This document shows, one piece after another, positions 1 through 3,615 of a DNA stretch of 10,718 bases (the stretch's first letter is position 1; each line of letters begins with the position of its first letter). Origin of the DNA: Bacteroidales bacterium (lineage in GTDB: Bacteria; Bacteroidota; Bacteroidia; Bacteroidales; UBA7960); contig SKSI01000054.1 of NCBI GenBank assembly GCA_007123065.1, forward strand, positions 1-10,718. Reading direction: 5' to 3'. Under the pieces are notes generated by a model that saw only the letters and a program-made list of their open reading frames with translations, ran no database searches and was not told the DNA's origin. Both the position numbers and the translations under genes were made by a program.

Positions 1-13
1 GCCACTTCGTGGT
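1..13. other. Small hairpin at the left window edge
   Basis: Bases 2-5 (ccac) pair with 9-12 (gtgg) around a three-base ttc loop, and g1 can wobble-pair with t13. It lies about 20 bases past the 3' end of the minus-strand tRNA. It could be the start of a terminator or part of a dispersed palindromic repeat, but the window edge cuts off whatever follows. A hairpin of similar build, gccct-ttc-agggc, lies at 2327-2339. Confidence 0.25.
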
Positions 14-32
14 TACAATATATTTCCTTTTG

Positions 33-119
33 CGGAGAGAGAGGGATTCGAACCCCCGGGGGCTGTTACACCCCAACGGTTTTCAAGACCGCCGCAATCG
101 ACCACTCTGCCATCTCTCC
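33..119 (-). tRNA. tRNA-Ser(UGA)
   Basis: This is a serine tRNA that reads UCA and other UCN codons. On the minus strand the acceptor stem GGAGAGA (119-113) pairs with TCTCTCC (40-34), with discriminator G at 33. The anticodon loop is CTTGAAA (87-81) and the anticodon UGA lies at 85-83, on a five-pair stem with one G-U pair. The long variable arm, GGGG and CCCC around a short loop, marks a class II tRNA and fits serine. The T arm carries the standard TTCGAAT loop. The genome does not encode the CCA tail, since GCA follows the acceptor stem. At 87 bases the length is normal for tRNA-Ser. Confidence 0.97.
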
Positions 120-123
120 GGTG

Positions 124-153
124 CAAAATTACAAAAAATATGTGTTATACAAA
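124..153 (-). promoter_or_regulatory. Bacteroidota-type promoter for tRNA-Ser
   Basis: On the minus strand the -7 element TAATTTTG (131-124) fits TAnnTTTG exactly. A TTTG -33 element lies at 153-150, giving an 18-base spacer; a second TTTG at 157-154 would give 22. Transcription would start about four to seven bases after the -7 element, almost at the mature tRNA 5' end (119), so the primary transcript would have little or no 5' leader. Element positions are read directly; the start site is inferred. Confidence 0.65.
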
Positions 154-193
154 CAAATAATTGTCATTACTGCCTATGTTGATGCAAAAAATG

Positions 194-201
194 TATTTTT
201 G
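194..201 (+). promoter_or_regulatory. Possible -7 element for the glycosyltransferase gene
   Basis: TATTTTTG fits TAnnTTTG exactly and would give a leader of about 15-20 bases before the ATG at 224. No TTG lies at the usual distance: those at 161 and 179 give spacers of 30 and 12. This is a weaker call than the tRNA promoter that diverges from the same gap. Confidence 0.35.
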
Positions 202-223
202 AAGTCTCTAATAACCGGAAACC

Positions 224-1258
224 ATGAGCACCCTTCGTGCAGCACTTGTAATACTTAATTGGAACGGCAAAGAGCTGCTCGAACGTTTCCTTCCCGAAAT
301 CGTCAAATACACCCCTGAAAACATTGAGGTGATCGTTGCCGACAATGGATCCACCGATGAGTCGGTTCACTTTTTAAATGAGCACTACCCTGACATACGT
401 ATCATTAAATTGAATAAGAACTTCGGATTCGCAGGCGGTTACAATGAAGCACTCCGTCAGATTGAAGCGGATGTGTATATTCTGTTAAATTCTGATATAG
501 AGGTAACAAAAGGGTGGGTCAAACCATGCCTGCGCATGCTTGCAGATCATTCCGACATTGGTGCATTGCAACCCAAAATTCGATCATTAAACAATAAAGC
601 ATATTTTGAACACGCCGGTGCCGGCGGCGGTTTTATTGACATCCTGGGGTATCCTTTTTGTCGGGGCCGGATATTCAACACCCTTGAAAAAGACACCGCA
701 CAATATGATGATTCTTGTGAAGTCTTCTGGGCAAGCGGTGCAGCCTTGTTTGTGAAGGCAGAAGCATTTTGGGAGGCCGGCGGTTTCGACACACGATTCT
801 TTGCACACATGGAGGAGATCGACCTTTGTTGGCATATGCAAAATCTCGGCTACAAAATTATATACTGTCCGAATTCAACCGTCTATCACCTTGGTGGTGG
901 TTCCCTGCCCAAATCGAATCCGCGCAAAACATATTACAACTTTCGCAACAGTCTGTGGATGCTTGCCAAACTGATGCCAACTGTCTGGTTTTACAGCATA
1001 ATTACACCAAGATTGATGCTTGACGGGTTGGCCGCAATCAGCTTTCTGTTTCAGGGAAAAGTGAGAGACTGCCTGGCAGTTTTCCGGGCCCATCTTTCTT
1101 TTTTTCGTCATTTTCCCAATATGCGTAAAAACAAAAACGGCCATGTAAGGAAATTGCCGGATCAGGTATTTAAGGGGAGTATCGTGTGGAATTATTATAT
1201 CCTTGGCAAAAAAACCTATCGCCGGCTTAGCAAAAGTGCTTCAATCGCCAAACGGTAA
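224..1258 (+). CDS. Family 2 glycosyltransferase, rhamnosyltransferase-like
   Basis: Predicted to transfer a sugar from a nucleotide-sugar donor to a cell-surface glycan on the cytoplasmic side of the membrane. The 344 residues show an N-terminal GT-A fold. VILNWNG (9-15) opens the domain, DNGSTD (40-45) is the nucleotide-binding turn, FGFAGGYN (67-74) follows, and LLNSD (87-91) stands where the metal-binding DxD motif normally is. The acceptor and catalytic part includes SGAALFVK (171-178), FDTRFFAHMEEIDLCWH (188-204) with the acidic ED-type cluster, and YHLGGGS (221-227). This order matches GT2 proteins annotated as rhamnosyltransferases in the O-antigen or dTDP-rhamnose group. Residues 255-295 are moderately hydrophobic and may associate with the membrane. 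No polysaccharide cluster surrounds it, so donor and acceptor cannot be assigned. The last 14 codons overlap the end of aroQ on the other strand. Confidence 0.9.
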   Translation: MSTLRAALVILNWNGKELLERFLPEIVKYTPENIEVIVADNGSTDESVHFLNEHYPDIRIIKLNKNFGFAGGYNEALRQIEADVYILLNSDIEVTKGWVKPCLRMLADHSDIGALQPKIRSLNNKAYFEHAGAGGGFIDILGYPFCRGRIFNTLEKDTAQYDDSCEVFWASGAALFVKAEAFWEAGGFDTRFFAHMEEIDLCWHMQNLGYKIIYCPNSTVYHLGGGSLPKSNPRKTYYNFRNSLWMLAKLMPTVWFYSIITPRLMLDGLAAISFLFQGKVRDCLAVFRAHLSFFRHFPNMRKNKNGHVRKLPDQVFKGSIVWNYYILGKKTYRRLSKSASIAKR

Positions 1259-1641
1259 CCATCTGTTCCAAATCCTGAAATAACGCCTCTGGCATAAGGC
1301 GCAATAAAAGAAATTTGTCTTACAGGCTCTCTGGCCATCACATTGCTGATGTGTACCTCTACAACAGGGACATCTAACGCGGCAACCGTATCACCAATGG
1401 CAACCGAAGTATGCGTATAGCCGCCCGCATTCAGAATCACACCATCGTATGCACCTTCAGCCGCCTGCAACCGGTCAATCAACTCCCCTTCGACATTGCT
1501 TTGAAAATAATCAATTTGACAGTCTGGATAATATCCGCGTAATGCATCCAAAACCTCTTCAAATGTTTTATTTCCATAATGCTCCGGCTCACGCTTCCCT
1601 AGCAAATTCAGGTTAGGGCCGTTGATGATAAGGATGTTCAT
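1216..1641 (-). CDS. aroQ: Type II 3-dehydroquinate dehydratase
   Basis: Third step of the shikimate pathway: removes water from 3-dehydroquinate to give 3-dehydroshikimate in the cytoplasm. The 141 residues match the usual length of this small dodecameric enzyme. Visible motifs are INGPNLNLLGKREPEHYG (6-23) with the active-site Asn12, Arg17 and catalytic Tyr22; NAGGYTHTSVA (71-81), the substrate-binding loop; and VEVHISN (94-100) with Glu95 and catalytic His97. Arg108 follows. The stretch after the catalytic His reads REPVRQIS where many homologues have REEFRHHS, a mild divergence. ATG at 1641 starts the protein with the conserved MNILIINGPN. No Shine-Dalgarno is seen; an octamer repeat array begins eight bases upstream of the start codon. 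The TAG stop lies inside the 3' end of the glycosyltransferase gene. Confidence 0.95.
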   Translation of the reverse strand: MNILIINGPNLNLLGKREPEHYGNKTFEEVLDALRGYYPDCQIDYFQSNVEGELIDRLQAAEGAYDGVILNAGGYTHTSVAIGDTVAALDVPVVEVHISNVMAREPVRQISFIAPYARGVISGFGTDGYRLAIEALLLSRR

Positions 1642-1649
1642 TAAGTTAG

Positions 1650-1761
1650 GTTTAGAAGTTTAGACGTTTAGAAGTTTAGAAGTTTAGACGTTTAGACGTT
1701 TAGAAGTTTAGAAGTTTAGACGTTTAGACGTTTAGATGTTTAGATGTTTAGAAGTTTAGAT
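1650..1761. repeat. Octamer array GTTTAGAN, 14 perfect copies
   Basis: Fourteen head-to-tail copies of an 8-base unit cover exactly 112 bases. The first seven bases, GTTTAGA, never vary; only the eighth does. From left to right it reads A C A A C C A A C C T T A T. Units 3-6 (1666-1697) and 7-10 (1698-1729) are identical, so a 32-base block has been tandemly duplicated, as replication slippage would do. The array ends eight bases before the aroQ start codon, on its 5' side. On the minus strand the unit contains TAA and the 8-base period moves through all frames, so it does not encode protein. Confidence 0.95.
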
Positions 1762-1767
1762 GTTGAG

Positions 1768-1788
1768 GGTTTATGGTTTATGGTTTAT
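1768..1788. repeat. Heptamer repeat GGTTTAT, three copies
   Basis: Three perfect head-to-tail copies of a 7-base unit begin six bases after the octamer array ends. The shared GTTTA core suggests that this is a variant or decayed continuation of the neighbouring array, with the period reduced from 8 to 7. Confidence 0.85.
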
Positions 1789-1819
1789 GGTCAATTTATG
1801 ACAATAATAAGAAATTGAT

Positions 1820-1847
1820 AATCGAAAATCGAGAATCGACAATCAAA
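1820..1847. repeat. Heptamer repeat AATCGAN, about four copies
   Basis: The units are AATCGAA, AATCGAG, AATCGAC and a diverged AATCAAA. As in the octamer array, the variation lies mainly in the last base. The repeat ends six bases before the stop codon of the OsmC-family gene, in the gap between that gene and aroQ. The same unit recurs upstream of the OsmC-family gene at 2418-2459. Confidence 0.8.
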
Positions 1848-1853
1848 AACACC

Positions 1854-2270
1854 TTAGTTCTTAATTCGTATCTCGGAAGTGATCTCCATCACCTGCCCGT
1901 ACACATGGGAAACGCCACAATACTTTTCCCTGGAGAGCTTAACTGCTTTTTCCAGCTTATCCATGGGAAGATCACGACCGGAAAATTCATATACTATGTG
2001 CATCTTTTTATAATGCTTTGGCAGATCCTCTGTCAGGTCACCCTCAATGTGTAAATTAAATTCATCCGGTTCAACACGCATTTTCTTCAGGATGGAAAGA
2101 ACGTCCATCCCCGTGCAACCGGCCAGTGAAGCAATCATCAGTGGCTTGGGACGCGTACCCTTATTTTTTCCACCGGCTTCGGGCGGGGCGTCCATCACCA
2201 GCGGATGACCGCCCATATCCGCTTCAAATACCATGTCTCCCTTCCAGGAGGTGCTGATTTTGTGTTTCAT
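1854..2270 (-). CDS. OsmC/Ohr-family protein, putative thiol peroxidase
   Basis: OsmC-family proteins reduce organic hydroperoxides with a pair of cysteines, as cytoplasmic dimers. The 138 residues match the family length. The first reactive cysteine is Cys52 in SLAGCTGMD (48-56), at the start of the central helix; the second is Cys118 in KYCGVSHV (117-124). Both are at the expected positions. The N-terminal half is beta-rich and contains the RPKPLMIASLAGCTG stretch that leads into the helix. It resembles the general OsmC-like (YhfA-type) branch more than Ohr, so organic hydroperoxide is a family-level inference and the true substrate is unknown. It lies between riboflavin synthase and aroQ on the same strand, with gaps of 253 and 212 bases filled with repeats. 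A single operon is possible but not shown. No TAnnTTTG match lies directly upstream. Confidence 0.88.
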   Translation of the reverse strand: MKHKISTSWKGDMVFEADMGGHPLVMDAPPEAGGKNKGTRPKPLMIASLAGCTGMDVLSILKKMRVEPDEFNLHIEGDLTEDLPKHYKKMHIVYEFSGRDLPMDKLEKAVKLSREKYCGVSHVYGQVMEITSEIRIKN

Positions 2271-2326
2271 ATGTATATAATTTCGTAACTATATGTTATT
2301 TAGCTCTTTGTGGCTGTGTTTAAGCT

Positions 2327-2339
2327 GCCCTTTCAGGGC
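2327..2339. other. Short perfect hairpin in the gap upstream of the OsmC-family gene
   Basis: The sequence is gccct, ttc, agggc: a five-pair stem with a three-base loop. No T-tract follows on either strand, so it is not a terminator. From memory, hairpins of this type occur in dispersed palindromic repeats of Bacteroidota gaps, but a single copy here cannot prove that origin. Confidence 0.35.
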
Positions 2340-2361
2340 GTTCCGTTTACTGCCGCGAACC

Positions 2362-2392
2362 CTTCGAGCTTCGAGCTTCGAGCTTCCAGCTT
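2362..2392. repeat. Heptamer repeat CTTCGAG, four copies
   Basis: Three perfect copies of CTTCGAG (2362-2382) are followed by one with a single change, CTTCCAG (2383-2389), and a partial CTT. It lies between the small hairpin at 2327 and the second AATCGAN array. The unit differs in sequence from the other arrays but has the same 7-base period. Confidence 0.88.
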
Positions 2393-2417
2393 ATATGTTC
2401 TATATCGGGCAACTGTC

Positions 2418-2459
2418 AATCGGACATCGATAATCGACAATCGGCAATCGACAATCATC
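2418..2459. repeat. Heptamer repeat of the AATCGAC family, six units
   Basis: Six consecutive 7-base units read AATCGGA, CATCGAT, AATCGAC, AATCGGC, AATCGAC and AATCATC. It shares its unit with the array at 1820-1847, so one family lies on both sides of the OsmC-family gene. The copies are more diverged than in the octamer array, suggesting greater age. Confidence 0.8.
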
Positions 2460-2472
2460 CCCCTGTGTGTCA

Positions 2473-2501
2473 AAAATCCTGTTCCCGAATGGTCGGGATT
2501 T
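2473..2501 (-). terminator. Possible terminator of riboflavin synthase
   Basis: Reading away from the riboflavin synthase stop, an inner hairpin tcccga-ccat-tcggga (2498-2483) can form. A competing longer pairing, AAATCC (2501-2496) with GGATTT (2479-2474), runs directly into a short U-run. The two stems share bases, so only one can form at a time. It lies 23 bases past the stop codon. The U-run is short, so termination would be modest and read-through into the OsmC-family gene is plausible. Confidence 0.4.
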
Positions 2502-2523
2502 CCAACATGGGTGTTTTATCTGT

Positions 2524-3147
2524 TTATTTTTTGTATTCGTTATTTTTCGCATCAAAATGCAATTCAAGCAGACGGGCCACATATTTGCCGATCACATCAA
2601 ATTCCAGATTAATAAGACTGCCTTTTTTGAAATTCCGGAAATTGGTGACTTCATAAGTATATGGTATGATGGCCACGGAAAACATATTGGGCTCAGAATC
2701 CACAACAGTGAGGCTCACGCCGTTGACAGAGATGGATCCTTTATCAACGGTGATATTTTTCGGACCCGGGTCATATTCAAAATAAAATTTCCAGCTGCCA
2801 TCGAGTTCTTCAACTTTTGTGCAAACAGCTGTCTGATCCACATGACCCTGAACAATATGTCCGTCCAAACGCCCATCAACCCGCATACATCGCTCCAGGT
2901 TGACCTCATAACCTTCCTTCCAGCTGCGCATGTTGGTTTTATCCAAAGTCTCCTGTATCGCTGTGATTGTATATTGTTTTTTGTCTTTATCCACATTCAC
3001 GGTTGTCAAACAGACCCCGTCATGGGCAATGCTCTGATCAATTTTTAACTCATTGGCAATCGGCGTTTCTATGGTGAAATGGATATTGCCGCGATCCCTT
3101 TCAATTTTTGCTACCTTGCCAGTTGTTTCAATAATTCCTGTAAACAT
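2524..3147 (-). CDS. ribE: Riboflavin synthase alpha subunit
   Basis: Last step of riboflavin synthesis: dismutates two molecules of 6,7-dimethyl-8-ribityllumazine into riboflavin and a pyrimidine that is recycled. Length is 207 residues from the start chosen here. Two lumazine-binding barrels repeat in tandem, about 1-95 and 96-195, followed by a short C-terminal helix of the type used for trimer formation. Visible motifs are MFTGIIE (1-7) with the conserved Phe2; AHDGVCLT (41-48) with Cys46; GHIVQGHVD (96-104) with His102; and SVNGVSLT (140-147) with Ser145, the second-barrel counterpart of the first motif. An upstream ATG at 3159 would add MQNT. The shorter start is preferred because Phe2 is near the N-terminus in known synthases and because the candidate -7 element at 3181-3174 would leave almost no leader for the longer form. 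No FMN riboswitch is visible. Confidence 0.95.
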   Translation of the reverse strand: MFTGIIETTGKVAKIERDRGNIHFTIETPIANELKIDQSIAHDGVCLTTVNVDKDKKQYTITAIQETLDKTNMRSWKEGYEVNLERCMRVDGRLDGHIVQGHVDQTAVCTKVEELDGSWKFYFEYDPGPKNITVDKGSISVNGVSLTVVDSEPNMFSVAIIPYTYEVTNFRNFKKGSLINLEFDVIGKYVARLLELHFDAKNNEYKK

Positions 3148-3173
3148 TGTATTTTGCATTTTTGGTTAAAATA

Positions 3174-3181
3174 CAAAGTTA
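3174..3181 (-). promoter_or_regulatory. Likely -7 element for riboflavin synthase
   Basis: The minus strand reads TAACTTTG, an exact TAnnTTTG match, 26 bases upstream of the preferred ATG. Transcription would begin near 3167-3170 and give a leader of about 20 bases. The nearest upstream TTG (3210-3208) leaves a 26-base spacer, longer than usual, so only the -7 half is well supported. Confidence 0.45.
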
Positions 3182-3426
3182 ATGGTTTCTGATAAAAATT
3201 TGATCATCAATAATAAAGTTGTGAAAATCAAGGCATCCTTTATCATTCTTATCAAAACAAAATATTTCATAAAAAACATCAACAATTAACATTTTTTTGC
3301 TTTTTTTTTATTATCTTTAGAAACATTTTAAACAAAAATGAGTTATATAATTAGAATCCATAAAAAGATATCAGAATTTATGTAAAAATAATTTCTTCAT
3401 GTTGTTGTTTTGGTTAGTTGATTGGT
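3182..3426. other. AT-rich divergent gap without a recognisable gene
   Basis: This is most of the 468-base gap between riboflavin synthase (minus) and the TonB-dependent receptor (plus). It is strongly AT-rich, with T-runs at 3292-3298 and 3301-3309. TATCTTTA at 3312-3319 is one base off TAnnTTTG, but the TTG before it (3297-3299) leaves only a 12-base spacer. A 15-codon open frame begins at ATG 3338 after an A-rich stretch and ends with TAA at 3385; its peptide is MSYIIRIHKKISEFM. Both signals point toward the terminator hairpin at 3427. Together they could mark a short transcript, but each is weak and no known RNA family is recognised. Confidence 0.4.
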
Positions 3427-3462
3427 AACCCCGGCGTAATAAACTGCTCCGGGGTTTTTTTT
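3427..3462 (+). terminator. Strong intrinsic terminator without an upstream gene
   Basis: AACCCCGG (3427-3434) pairs perfectly with CCGGGGTT (3449-3456) around a 14-base loop, and the T-run from 3455 to 3462 follows at once. This is a textbook Rho-independent terminator for plus-strand transcription. On the minus strand no T-run follows the stem, so it does not serve riboflavin synthase. No plus-strand gene precedes it. It must end either a small RNA or an attenuated leader of the receptor gene, whose ATG lies 153 bases downstream. Confidence 0.8.
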
Positions 3463-3468
3463 GTCGAA

Positions 3469-3499
3469 TTGTTGAATGGATGATTGGTTCATTCGTTTG
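3469..3499 (+). promoter_or_regulatory. Weak candidate promoter for the TonB-dependent receptor
   Basis: TTG at 3469-3471 and TTCGTTTG at 3492-3499 are 20 bases apart. The -7 element has one mismatch to TAnnTTTG, at its second base. If used, the receptor mRNA would start just downstream of the orphan terminator and have a leader of about 110 bases. TACATTCG at 3581-3588 is an alternative -7 with one mismatch but has no partner. Confidence 0.25.
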
Positions 3500-3615
3500 G
3501 TATTCATTATCTGATTGACTACCGCATTTGATGGATCCGTGATAAAATTATATTATTAGGTTTCATATCATTTATTGCAATACATTCGTTATGATATTGT
3601 TTTAATCTGCAATCA

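Noticed and set aside
224..1258. Part of an O-antigen or capsule cluster
   Set aside because: No other glycan gene is visible in the window; the neighbours are a tRNA and housekeeping genes.
1650..1761. CRISPR array
   Set aside because: The repeat unit is only 8 bases and adjoining copies have no spacer between them; no cas gene is present.
1650..1788. Insertion-sequence end or attachment site beside the tRNA
   Set aside because: No terminal inverted repeats, target duplication, transposase or integrase is present, and no copy of the tRNA 3' end appears elsewhere in the window.
2467..3048. 193-codon plus-strand open frame across riboflavin synthase
   Set aside because: It lies antisense to a gene with all family motifs, and its own translation shows no recognisable domain or start context.
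3148..3300. FMN riboswitch in front of riboflavin synthase
   Set aside because: The predicted leader is only about 20 bases, and the conserved multi-stem G+C-rich core of the FMN aptamer is absent from this AT-rich stretch.
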